Shown here piece after piece: positions 17,985-26,564 of a stretch of DNA of 64,000 nucleotides. Position 1 is the first letter of the stretch. Each line of letters begins with the position of its first letter. This DNA is from CAJXZP01 sp963974475 (GTDB taxonomy: Bacteria > Bacteroidota > Bacteroidia > Flavobacteriales_G > Salibacteraceae), in contig CAXBCR010000003.1 in assembly GCA_963974475.1 (NCBI GenBank), forward strand, positions 1-64,000. The letters are read 5' to 3'. Made by a program: the position numbers and the translations under genes. The notes under the pieces were generated by a model. The model searched no databases. It was not told where the DNA came from and saw only the letters and a list, made by a program, of their open reading frames with translations.

Positions 17985-19274
17985 ATGAAACGGACAACCG
18001 AAATATTTTATTTTGAATCTAACCAAAAGGATAAGTTGGTTCAATGGGCATCTGCGCATGAGCCTTGTGTTATTTTAGATAGTCATGCAAGTGAGAATGA
18101 AGATTACCCGAATGGATTTGAGTATGATTTAATAATAGGAGTTGAAGCGATAGATTCATTGAAAAGTTGGGATAATTCGTTCGAGAAATTAAAAGCCTTT
18201 CATCAAAAGCATCAAGATTGGCTGCTAGGCTATTTTAGTTATGATTTAAAAAATGAATTAGAAGCCGTACATTCTGCTAATCTCGATTTTCATGAAACCC
18301 CGAATTTAGTGTTTTTTGTACCCAAAATTTTGATTACGGTGAAAGGGAATGAATTAAAAATTCAAAGTACGGAGGGCGCTACTACCCGTATTTATAATGA
18401 AATTTTGGAAACTAAAATACTTCTTAAAACAGAAAACGAATCGGTAAAAATTCAACCCAGAATTCATCATGCAGAATACATTCGCGGGGTGAAATCAATG
18501 TTGCATCATATTCAAATGGGCGATATTTATGAGGCTAATTTTTGCCAAGAGTTTTATGCCGACAAGGTAACGGTAAAGGCATTCGATTTATATCAATCGT
18601 TGATGAAGACTTCTCCCACTCCGTTTTCGGCCTATTGCAATTTCGAAAATCAGTATTTGATGTGTGCGAGCCCGGAGCGGTTTATCAAAAAAACAGGAAA
18701 CCATATTTTATCGCAACCCATAAAAGGAACGGCTAAGCGAGGTGAGCATGTAAAAGAGGATGCCGCACTAAAAGAGAATCTGTATCACAGTAAAAAAGAC
18801 CGAACCGAAAACGTGATGATTGTGGATTTGGTGCGTAATGATTTATCGCGCACGGCTGCTCCACAAACAGTGAAAGTGGACGAGCTTTTTGGGGTGTATT
18901 CGTTTTCAAATGTGCACCAAATGATTTCAACCATAAGCTGCGAAATGGACCCAAAACATCATTTTACAGATGTGATAAAAAATGCATTCCCGATGGGTAG
19001 CATGACCGGGGCACCTAAAATAATGGCTACCAAACTGATTGATAAATTTGAATCCACTAAACGCGGACTTTATTCTGGCTCGGTAGGATATATTACACCA
19101 AATGGCGACTTTGATTTTAACGTAGTGATACGAAGTTTGCAATATAATGCAGAGCGCAAATACCTTTCGTATATGGTGGGAGGAGCGATTACGCACAACT
19201 CCATACCGGAAGAAGAATACCTAGAATGCGAGGTAAAAGCAGAGGCTATCAAGAAGGTTTTGGCTGGAGGGTAA
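17985..19274 (+). CDS. pabB: Aminodeoxychorismate synthase component I (PabB)
   Basis: 429 residues from the ATG at 17985. Chorismate-binding enzyme that aminates chorismate for p-aminobenzoate and folate synthesis. The N-terminal part includes WLLGYFSYDLKNELE; the C-terminal chorismate-binding domain has the hallmark segments MGDIYEANFCQEF, SPERFIKK, QPIKGTAKRG, IVDLVRNDLSR, PMGSMTGAPK and GLYSGSVGY. The TrpE/PabB branch point is hard to settle by eye; the PIKGT segment (Lys in place of Thr) is the PabB-type active-site residue that forms a covalent intermediate, so PabB is preferred. No glutaminase partner is adjacent. Confidence 0.88.
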   Translation: MKRTTEIFYFESNQKDKLVQWASAHEPCVILDSHASENEDYPNGFEYDLIIGVEAIDSLKSWDNSFEKLKAFHQKHQDWLLGYFSYDLKNELEAVHSANLDFHETPNLVFFVPKILITVKGNELKIQSTEGATTRIYNEILETKILLKTENESVKIQPRIHHAEYIRGVKSMLHHIQMGDIYEANFCQEFYADKVTVKAFDLYQSLMKTSPTPFSAYCNFENQYLMCASPERFIKKTGNHILSQPIKGTAKRGEHVKEDAALKENLYHSKKDRTENVMIVDLVRNDLSRTAAPQTVKVDELFGVYSFSNVHQMISTISCEMDPKHHFTDVIKNAFPMGSMTGAPKIMATKLIDKFESTKRGLYSGSVGYITPNGDFDFNVVIRSLQYNAERKYLSYMVGGAITHNSIPEEEYLECEVKAEAIKKVLAGG

Positions 19275-19627
19275 GTGACTTACGGTAGAAATTTTTGAAA
19301 TCATACCGTTGGCACCCATTTTATGCTGGTTGGCAAATGCTAATAATTGCTTTGAGTAGCCCACCGAAAATCCTTTCGGGTTTTCTTTTGTCATTTCAAA
19401 TTTTGACCCATTATTTAACCGTTTTGAATGTTTTAACTTAAACATTTTTACGCTTAATTTTTATTAAAGTCATGAATTTGCAATATTTGACCATATAGTT
19501 TAACACTATGAATTTATAGTGATAAAAATAAACAAAATGAAAGACCTAAGTTTGAAATCTAAATACTGCTCCTTTAGCCGGAAAAGAATTTCAATATTCT
19601 AATTTATTAACTAAATATTTTTTTATT
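19275..19627. other. 353-bp intergenic stretch, no convincing gene
   Basis: Very AT-rich. Contains a short hairpin CACTAT-gaattt-ATAGTG (19504-19521). A minus-strand frame (19283-19445, ending in the gap) has coding-like composition but no recognisable family. The stretch probably holds the promoter of the following operon. Confidence 0.5.
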
Positions 19628-20607
19628 ATGAGACCAAACTCTCTCTCTCTCTCTCTCTCTCTCTAGTTTTACTAGGGTTTTGTTCAATTAACGTCAATGC
19701 ACAGTTGTACTCTAGCGGAAATAATACGATTTCAGGCGCACAGGTAGGTATTGGGATTAGCAATCCACAAGCAAGTTTACACCTAAAAGATTACTCAGGT
19801 ATAAGTATGAGTGGAACAATGACTTATATGCCTTTAATAAGGCTTCAATCTACTAACCCCAATATTTTACCCGTCACCACAAATTTTTGGGATTTTACAA
19901 CGAATGCACAATCTAGTTTGACTTTTTCGCATCACACTTCGCAAAACACTAACGCCATAGAAGCGCTAAGACTGGGCGCTAATTATGTAAAGGTTTTTGA
20001 CCGCTTAAAGGTAGGTTCTTTTGGTGAATATGGTGCAACTTTAACCCCCGACAATACCCAAGGATATGGCTTGTCATTAGGACTAAAAGAGTTAGGCACA
20101 GGTGCGTGGCAAGGACATGGTGCAGCTATGTTTACTACTAGTTCGGGTGAGTTTCAACTCATGACCAATCATACCTCTGGAGTGGTGAATGGGGCTTCTA
20201 GCATGTTGAATAATTTGAGATTTTCCATTAACGAAACAAACGCGTATTTCTCCACCCCAGTGCGCATTGGTGGAAGTTATGGCGATGTAAATATTTTAAC
20301 TTCTCCTTACAAATTGTATGTGCAAGGAGGAATTAGAACAGAACAGGTGGTAGTAGATTATTATAATACGTGGTATGATTTCGTTTTTGAAAAAGAATAC
20401 GATTTAATGAGTATTGCCGACCTTAAGTTATTTGTAAAAACTAATAAGCACCTTCCTGAAGTGCCTTCAGAAAAAGAAGTTAGAAACGATGGTTTGAATT
20501 TGGCTGATATGAATGCGGTTTTATTACAAAAGGTTGAAGAGTTAACTCTTTATATTTTTCAACTGGAAGAAAGACTAGGTAAATTAGAAACCAATGAAAC
20601 TCACTAG
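19628..20607 (+). pseudogene. Tail-fibre-like surface protein, out of frame at a (CT)13 tract (probably phase-variable)
   Basis: The ATG at 19628 starts MRPNSLSLSLSL and stops at TAG 19664. The long downstream frame is already open before the nominal 19705 start and encodes VLLGFCSINVNAQ, the hydrophobic core and end of a signal peptide. The two frames are joined by a (CT)13 tract (19639-19664). With 12 or 15 units the gene reads MRPN(SL)nVLLGFCSINVNAQ, a normal signal peptide, followed by about 305 residues. The mature protein has repeated beta segments and a C-terminal region (WYDFVFEKEYDLMSIADL, HLPEVPSEKEV, DMNAVLLQKVEELTLYI) shared by many Bacteroidota tail-fibre or peptidase-S74-neighbour surface proteins. 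First gene of a three-gene overlapping operon. Confidence 0.8.
19639..19664 (+). repeat. (CT)13 dinucleotide tract in signal-peptide codons
   Basis: Uninterrupted 26-bp CT tract. In the present state the start codon and the downstream frame are out of register by one base; losing one unit or gaining two restores the frame. Confidence 0.95.
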
Positions 20608-23287
20608 TAATATGAAGGTTTTTAGTATAACAATAACTTTTGTTTTGTTAAGCTCATTGGGCTATAGTCAACAATGTTGGGAGACAAGACAAACCGCTAC
20701 GACTAACTGGGAGAAGTACAATGGTACAGATTTATATCCTAACGATTTTGATTGGACACAGGAGAATTTTACTATGTATTTGACTAACTCACCTAGTTTT
20801 CCTAATTCTGAGTTAGTTGTGAGTCCATTTTATGTTCCTAGTGGAACCTTATACCAGGATAATGTAGATTATCTTCAGGCAATTAGTGATCCAATAGCAA
20901 AGGATTTTCATCCAGAAGATGGATGGGAATTAATACATAAGGAATTTGGTAAAATTGGTGGGAACTCCAATTCCGTGAAGTTTCCTTTTTTTATTTTATA
21001 TAATAAATACCGGGGTACTCTTCGTGTATTCCTCATGGTAAGAGATGTTATTCCGCTTCAAAATTCAGCGCAGATAGAAATGTTGTTTCCTTCTGGACAA
21101 AGAAAAACTGCCTTATTTCAGCATATAAAACCAGTTTCAAAACCCGTTAAGATTTTTGATCCTACGCTAAGCATTGCCACACCAAATAGATTTTCTAATT
21201 ATGATTATTATTGGTTGCATACGGATATAGCTGTAGCCTATGACCCATGTACATGTAATGAAAATAGTGTAAGTACGTCACAAATTGAATTTCGATTTTA
21301 TCTGGAAACGGAAGCTCTTGTTTCATTAACCGGAGTGATTGATGGTGAGATTAAGCTGGATTCTGTGTATCAAAAGGGTAAACCTCCAGTATTAGATGCG
21401 AAGCAGGTTGGTGTAGGCCCATATTCTTTTGACCCTGCCAAAGCAACCGCTCTAATTAATAATGGACAACGGTATTATAAGGAATATGAGGGTTTTGGAA
21501 ATAGTGTTAAATCTTTTTTAAATGATCAAAATGCCTCCTTTAAGGACAAGATTATAAAAGATTGGTATTTGGATAAATATGGGGTTAGCACATCACAGAC
21601 TGATATGAATACAGCCTTTAATAATACGCTAAATACACCGGAGGGAAAAAAGGAATTATTCGGAATAAAATTAAATGATCCTTTAATAGAGAAGTTAAAA
21701 TCAGTAACATCTATAATTCCTTATGCAGGAGCCATTTGGGGTTTAGTAGATTACTTAAATACGGGTGGAAGGGTAGACCAATTAAACAATATCCCAGTGC
21801 AAGAACCATCGCATTCCATTCGCGCAACCTTGTCTTTAAACGGTACCATTAATACCAAAAAACCATTAGCATTTCCTCTAATTTATACTCCTGGCACAAA
21901 GTTGGGACAAGATGCTTCAATACCTAAGTATAATAATATACTTGGTGTGGTAAATGTTATGAATGTTCCTAATCTTATTTACGATTCATATACGCCAGAG
22001 GTTTTTAGTTTATACAATAAAGGACCAGTTCCAGTTTCTGCGCCCGAAATTCGCCAATTCAGGTTAGAAAAGCAATTACGAATAGTATTGAACCCGGCTG
22101 CAGATTTAGATTTAGTCAGTGTTGAAGCTGCTTTTGTGTTGGAATATGGCGATGATTTTATGAGTATTTTTGATTTTAATAATTCTCCAAATATTTCGTT
22201 ATTGTCGGATTACATGACGTATGAGCCTTTAATTATTGGAGATAAGGCAATTATTAGTGCTAACGATAGGTTTAAGGTTTTAGAAAGAATGGGGTTTCAT
22301 CAAGAATTTATGCATAAAACGTATGGACAAAAGGATACCAAATTACGTTTAAGAACAGACTATGTTCCTTTAGGGGCATTGGATGAGTTAAGTTTTCCTT
22401 TGGTGTTTAATTCCTTAACTGGTAGTAATTATCTAAAAAAACCAAAAATATTTTTGAAGGTGGTGTATAGGTTTTTACCAAAAAATGATACAAGACAAGA
22501 TAGAAACCCAATAATGTTGGTACATAGTTATGAATTTGAAAATGCATTAGATAACGCTAAATTAAACAAGACTTCAACGTATTATGGCAAATCAGAATGG
22601 GAAATAAATAATGTAATTGATGGAAACGATATTCCGTTTTACGTAAAAGAATTTGATGCACTGTTACACCCAAATGCATATATGCATAGTACAGTAACAA
22701 ATTCAAGTTACTCATCACAATATAATTTACAAGGGGATATAAATTCTAAAGAATTTGCGCCCAAAATTGCTTATTTTGGCCTAGGAAACACTCCTTATTA
22801 TCATTTACAAAATGGGGGGGTGTTGACTGCGACCAGAAGTGTGTGGTTAGAAAATGGTATTATGATGATGCCTAATTCAAAAATTGAAATTTCGCCTGTT
22901 GGAAATGATTTTGCTTTGGATGATATATACGAATCACCATATGATGTAGCTATTGCTTGTAATAGTAAATCATATAAAGATAGTTCTATGTTCGATACAA
23001 AAAGGGAACTCACAGCAAGCCTAGATCAACAGTTAGTAACCGCGGTGAGCGATAAGTCTCCAGAAATAACTATATATCCTAATCCTTCTGTAAATATTAT
23101 TAATATAAATTCTGATAGGCCTTTTGATGCTACCGAAATAATAGATATGGAAGGACGTATAGTTTATCGTTCTGCATCTTGGGCAACCTCCATTGATGTT
23201 TCTGTATTGTCAACGGGCATGTATATTCTGAAGTTTTATACTAAAAATGAATTGAGTACTTATATAAAATTTGAAAAACATGAATAG
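20594..23287 (+). CDS. Large secreted T9SS type A sorting-domain protein
   Basis: 897 residues. The ATG at 20594 overlaps the preceding gene by 14 bp; an internal ATG at 20612 gives the tidier signal peptide MKVFSITITFVLLSSLGYSQ. The central ~750 residues are not recognised; they look like an all-beta extracellular protein with a segment FYLETEALVSLTGVIDGEI and no catalytic motif. The C-terminus is a type-A sorting domain (ITIYPNPSVNIIN ... ISTYIKFEKHE). It should be exposed on or released from the cell surface. Translationally coupled both to the phase-variable gene before it and to the lipoprotein after it. A G7 run at 22814-22820 is a second possible slippage point. Confidence 0.85.
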   Translation: MKLTSNMKVFSITITFVLLSSLGYSQQCWETRQTATTNWEKYNGTDLYPNDFDWTQENFTMYLTNSPSFPNSELVVSPFYVPSGTLYQDNVDYLQAISDPIAKDFHPEDGWELIHKEFGKIGGNSNSVKFPFFILYNKYRGTLRVFLMVRDVIPLQNSAQIEMLFPSGQRKTALFQHIKPVSKPVKIFDPTLSIATPNRFSNYDYYWLHTDIAVAYDPCTCNENSVSTSQIEFRFYLETEALVSLTGVIDGEIKLDSVYQKGKPPVLDAKQVGVGPYSFDPAKATALINNGQRYYKEYEGFGNSVKSFLNDQNASFKDKIIKDWYLDKYGVSTSQTDMNTAFNNTLNTPEGKKELFGIKLNDPLIEKLKSVTSIIPYAGAIWGLVDYLNTGGRVDQLNNIPVQEPSHSIRATLSLNGTINTKKPLAFPLIYTPGTKLGQDASIPKYNNILGVVNVMNVPNLIYDSYTPEVFSLYNKGPVPVSAPEIRQFRLEKQLRIVLNPAADLDLVSVEAAFVLEYGDDFMSIFDFNNSPNISLLSDYMTYEPLIIGDKAIISANDRFKVLERMGFHQEFMHKTYGQKDTKLRLRTDYVPLGALDELSFPLVFNSLTGSNYLKKPKIFLKVVYRFLPKNDTRQDRNPIMLVHSYEFENALDNAKLNKTSTYYGKSEWEINNVIDGNDIPFYVKEFDALLHPNAYMHSTVTNSSYSSQYNLQGDINSKEFAPKIAYFGLGNTPYYHLQNGGVLTATRSVWLENGIMMMPNSKIEISPVGNDFALDDIYESPYDVAIACNSKSYKDSSMFDTKRELTASLDQQLVTAVSDKSPEITIYPNPSVNIININSDRPFDATEIIDMEGRIVYRSASWATSIDVSVLSTGMYILKFYTKNELSTYIKFEKHE

Positions 23288-24083
23288 TTTAAAGTATATT
23301 GTAGCAGTTACCATAGTTTTTATTGTTTTTGTGGCCTCCTGTAAAAAAGAGGCACCATTATGTAGTGATGTGACTAATCCGGAATGTCCAAATTATAATC
23401 CCTGTTATGGTAAAAGTATGGCAGATGCAAATTTCACTTTTGGAGAAGTGTGTGTGATGGCTCCGAAAACGAAGGATGGAGTTTATTATGATAGTATTAT
23501 TTATTCGGATACTATAAAAAGCTATAATATGGTGGAGTTTTCTGTGGTTCAAGAAGATTATGACAGTCTAAAATGGTTTATCGGTTCGGAGGTGTTGACC
23601 ACTTCCAAAATTAGAAGAAGGAATTTTCCTATAGACCGAAATATAACAGTCACTTTAATAGTTTGGAAAACCGCAGATACTACATGCTTTCCAAATGCAC
23701 CAAATTCAGACACCTTAGTAAAAACTTTTTACAGTGCGCGATATCCTGTGTATTATCAAAAAAGGTATAAAGGTATTATTAGTAGTAACCCGAATGATTC
23801 CATTTTTGTTAGTTTTAAAGATTCAGAATTTTTTGGCTTACCTCTTGCGTGTGATGGGTTTCCTGGTATTGGAGGGCAATTAAGTTATTTTATGGGTTAT
23901 AGGCGTGTTATTATTTCAGGAAGGGAGGTGAAATATCCTTGTAGCTATAATAATATGGGTTTACGGCTAAATGGATATGCTACCGATACAGGATTTGAAG
24001 CGGATTACACGTATGTTGTGGGGCCATTCCTTGAGGTAGGAGAAATAAAGAAAGAACACTTTACTGGAAAGATTGATAGTTAG
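23271..24083 (+). CDS. Hypothetical lipoprotein
   Basis: 270 residues, or 267 from the ATG at 23280, which places the hydrophobic segment right after MNSLKY. Lipobox FVASC, with mature protein starting CKKEAPLCSDVTNPECPNYNPCYGK. Body: Cys-containing, otherwise beta-rich, with VVQEDYDSLKWFIGSE and TVTLIVWKTADTTCF segments suggesting an Ig/PKD-like fold. Overlaps the preceding gene by 17 bp, so it is the last gene of the operon and may anchor or assist the secreted protein. No family recognised. Confidence 0.75.
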   Translation: MKNMNSLKYIVAVTIVFIVFVASCKKEAPLCSDVTNPECPNYNPCYGKSMADANFTFGEVCVMAPKTKDGVYYDSIIYSDTIKSYNMVEFSVVQEDYDSLKWFIGSEVLTTSKIRRRNFPIDRNITVTLIVWKTADTTCFPNAPNSDTLVKTFYSARYPVYYQKRYKGIISSNPNDSIFVSFKDSEFFGLPLACDGFPGIGGQLSYFMGYRRVIISGREVKYPCSYNNMGLRLNGYATDTGFEADYTYVVGPFLEVGEIKKEHFTGKIDS

Positions 24084-24119
24084 TTTTTTGTAACTATTGC
24101 TACATGTATTTACTAATGA

Positions 24120-24154
24120 AACCTCAACCTTAAAATTGGGTTGAGGTTTTTTTT
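24120..24154 (+). terminator. Rho-independent terminator of the surface-protein operon
   Basis: AACCTCAACC pairs with GGGTTGAGGTT, followed by eight T. Confidence 0.9.
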
Positions 24155-24278
24155 GGTTTCTAAACTAGCTTTTGCAAGATCTTAAATATGCATTTTTCGC
24201 TTTTATTTAGTACAAGGAATGCGCGGTAAAGGTGGCGGGTAACTTTCTAGTTTGCCCCAATTTCGAATCATTTTCTAA

Positions 24279-24464
24279 TTACTTCGATAATTTAGTCATT
24301 GGAAATACACTAAACAATTCCAAGTTGTCAATTTTCAGTTTGTTAGAGATGGTTTCATTCCACTTTTTCATTCCTTCTTCATTTTTACCGCGCTACACAT
24401 CTTTAAGAAATTCCTTTAGTGCAATCTTTAAGTTTACCTGCATTTGGTTGTATTTAAATTCCAT
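24279..24464 (-). pseudogene. Small minus-strand gene with an internal stop
   Basis: From the ATG at 24464, overlapping the end of the preceding minus-strand gene, the frame reads MEFKYNQMQVNLKIALKEFL, meets TAG at 24393-24395, then continues in frame as GKNEEGMKKWNETISNKL and IDNLELFSVFPMTKLSK to a TAA at 24279. Composition is coding-like on both sides of the stop. No family recognised. Confidence 0.4.
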
Positions 24465-25077
24465 CAAATAATTGGTGCATGTTTAATGCCTTAGAAGTTT
24501 CGGTAGAAACGAATAAAGTATGGTCAAATGGAGCTAATGCAATCCTTCCTTGCTTTAATTCTAAATTGGTTACATCTCCATTTTTAAAAGACCCGTTGTA
24601 GTAGCTTTCTACCATTTCCACTTGTGCCCCGTTTACGTTAGATTCTAGCGAAAAATAGGTTTTGGCCGTTTTAGAATTGGTGTGTGAATTGGAGTTGCAT
24701 CGTGCCAAAAGCTGATACAGATAAGTGTTATCTGCGTGAAGCACAAAAGCATTTAAAAGGTGTGCCTTAGGCTTTAGTTTTATTAGCATGCGCGGGTTAC
24801 TTTGAGTAATCAAAAATGGATAATTCTCAAAACCAATGAATGACACCACGATGGAATCTCCCAAATGCAATCCGGTTAAGCTAAAATTACCATTATCGGT
24901 AGAAATAGTTCCTGTTCCGGTGGTGCGATTGTAAATAGTAGCGTATGGAATGGTTTCTGAGCTTTGATGGTTAATGATAGTTCCTGAAATAGTGAAGGTG
25001 CCAGATTGCGCTTGAACCAAGAAAGTCCATCCCATTAGGGTAAAACCCAAAAGCACCATTCGGAAAGCTAATTTCAT
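24454..25077 (-). CDS. Carboxypeptidase-like regulatory-domain protein, probably truncated
   Basis: 207 residues. Sec signal peptide ending FLVQAQ, then a CarboxypepD_reg-like beta-sandwich of ~90 residues (FTISGTIINHQSSETIPYAT.. ISTDNGNFSLTGL.. IVVSFIGFENY), as found at the N-terminus of TonB-dependent receptors and DUF5686 outer-membrane proteins. After it come ~90 residues (NAFVLHADNTYLYQLLARC..) and an abrupt end. Relatives I know are 500 residues or longer, so this is likely a 3'-truncated gene; the adjoining broken frame supports local decay. Confidence 0.65.
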   Translation of the reverse strand: MKLAFRMVLLGFTLMGWTFLVQAQSGTFTISGTIINHQSSETIPYATIYNRTTGTGTISTDNGNFSLTGLHLGDSIVVSFIGFENYPFLITQSNPRMLIKLKPKAHLLNAFVLHADNTYLYQLLARCNSNSHTNSKTAKTYFSLESNVNGAQVEMVESYYNGSFKNGDVTNLELKQGRIALAPFDHTLFVSTETSKALNMHQLFDGI

Positions 25078-25239
25078 TTTACATAAATACGTTTTTTTTA
25101 GGGCATGGGTTGATAGTACGGAAAATTATTGAAGGGGTAATTACTCCGATTTAAATCACGTAAAACCAAAAGGTATTAACTACTTTGAAAAAGTAGTTTC
25201 AGTGTGAGTTTGATAGGTCAGGTGTTAGAATAGCTTGTT

Positions 25240-25321
25240 TTACGGATTAATCACGCTAGAAATTAGTTTTTGTGATGCGATGGTAACACCTGCTATTTTG
25301 GCAAATTTTGGCCATTGGCTA
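25240..25321 (-). pseudogene. Possible HipA C-terminal remnant
   Basis: Directly after the HipB-like gene an open frame without a start reads QWPKFAKIAGVTIASQKLIS and ends at TAA 25240-25242. A W..FA..AGV....I..I ending is typical of HipA-type kinases. If correct, nearly all of hipA has been deleted. The fragment is short, so the call is tentative. Confidence 0.4.
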
Positions 25322-25594
25322 TTAGTTAAAAAGTTTAGATAAATCACGTGGTTGTTTCATTTCAAAAATCGCCTCAAAATCGGAAAGCCTATCAAGTACA
25401 TGCGCCAATTGAAGGAGCGAAGAAAATGAAATTTTTCCGGTAGTTTCAAATCGTTTGATACTACCTAACGAAACCCCAGAACGTTCCGATATTTCCGCTT
25501 GACTCCATTTTTTTGATTTTCGCAAAATTTTGTGCTTTTCTGCGATATCTAACAAAAAATCGGATGGTTGTTTTTGAATATTGAATTTATTCAT
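25322..25594 (-). CDS. HipB-like XRE-family transcriptional regulator
   Basis: 90 residues. A helix-turn-helix occupies about residues 28-60 (SQAEISERSGVSLGSIKRFE), with a C-terminal tail FEAIFEMKQPRDLSKLFN. This layout is that of Bacteroidota HipB-type antitoxins, which neutralise and co-repress the HipA Ser/Thr kinase. The expected hipA is missing; only a short matching tail lies downstream, so this may be an orphan antitoxin or repurposed repressor. Confidence 0.75.
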   Translation of the reverse strand: MNKFNIQKQPSDFLLDIAEKHKILRKSKKWSQAEISERSGVSLGSIKRFETTGKISFSSLLQLAHVLDRLSDFEAIFEMKQPRDLSKLFN

Positions 25595-25751
25595 ATAGCT
25601 AATATATTAGCTATTGGTATTGCGTTGCTGCTCCAATTTTATTTCTAAAAACGGGAGAAGAATTAGTTCGTTTTTCTTTAAAATCAGCCACCTTTACACT
25701 CCGTTATACCTAATTTACATTTCAATAACAGGCACGCGAATATACACCCGC

Positions 25752-25759
25752 TATATTTG
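25752..25759 (+). promoter_or_regulatory. Candidate -7 element of the YceI gene
   Basis: TATATTTG matches TAnnTTTG, 24 bp before the ATG at 25783. Confidence 0.45.
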
Positions 25760-25782
25760 TAGAAATATTTAAAACTACATTT

Positions 25783-26421
25783 ATGAAAAATTTGAAATAC
25801 GGTTTTGCTTCCCTTGCCGGAATGTTACTTATAGTGATGGTGACTGGTTTTACGAATTGCACTACACCAAGTCAGAATACAGATAATTCTAAATCGGTGG
25901 TTGACCCGCAAACTCAAAACATAAATATGTTTGTGACCCATGGGCATTGCAGTACCCCGTTTATGGGACGAGTTGAAAATTTTAATATTGACCTTGCCAA
26001 AAGAACGGATCAAGGAAACCCGTTAGAAGAAATGCGCATTGCGTTTGAAGTGAATCCTAACACCTTTAACGTTTGTACTGACGAAGAATTAACGGCAAGG
26101 ATTAAAACTCCCGGATTGTTTATTGGGTCAGGTAATCAAAACATCACTTTTAGGACTACCGAGGTATTTACAATGGGATTGGATTGGTATCAAGTGAATG
26201 GTAAAATGAGTATCAAAGGAGTCGAGAAAAACGTGAAATTGTTTGTTACCGGAATTCGAGTTCCAAATGAAAACCGTACTAAATCAATAGTTATTCATGG
26301 CAAAATGGACCTTACCGATTGGGGAATTGATTATGATAAAATGGTGGGTGGAGAACCTGATTCAGTGCCCACTAAATGGATGTATTTAAATATGCAGGTG
26401 GATATTTCGGATGTAATTTAG
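25783..26421 (+). CDS. YceI-family lipoprotein
   Basis: 212 residues. Signal peptide with lipobox-like FTNC, then a YceI-type lipocalin beta-barrel: MGRVENFNIDL, PGLFIGSGNQNITFRTTEV, YQVNGKMSIKGVEKNVKLFV and the closing MDLTDWGIDYDKMV. YceI proteins bind isoprenoid or amphiphilic ligands in the periplasm and are often stress- or acid-induced; ligand unknown here. Monocistronic, ending at a bidirectional terminator. Confidence 0.82.
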   Translation: MKNLKYGFASLAGMLLIVMVTGFTNCTTPSQNTDNSKSVVDPQTQNINMFVTHGHCSTPFMGRVENFNIDLAKRTDQGNPLEEMRIAFEVNPNTFNVCTDEELTARIKTPGLFIGSGNQNITFRTTEVFTMGLDWYQVNGKMSIKGVEKNVKLFVTGIRVPNENRTKSIVIHGKMDLTDWGIDYDKMVGGEPDSVPTKWMYLNMQVDISDVI

Positions 26422-26521
26422 ATTGTGGAAAATATGGAATCTATTTAGAATAGGATGCTTAGGTTTATTTCAAATCATTGGGCACTAAAATTCAATTACG
26501 CTAGCGCCTAATTTCATATAA

Positions 26522-26558
26522 AAAAAGGCCAACTAGTTATTTACTTGTTGGCCTTTTT
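26522..26558. terminator. Bidirectional terminator between convergent genes
   Basis: AAAAAGGCCAAC and GTTGGCCTTTTT form a 12-bp stem. A-run and T-run on opposite sides serve the YceI gene (+) and the T9SS gene (-). Confidence 0.9.
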
Positions 26559-26564
26559 GTTGGT

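Noticed and set aside
19221..19445. 74-residue minus-strand ORF overlapping the pabB end
   Set aside because: Composition is plausible but it overlaps pabB, matches no family and has no clear start signal; left as intergenic.
24232..24471. 79-residue plus-strand ORF
   Set aside because: Antisense to a broken minus-strand gene whose frame has better coding character.
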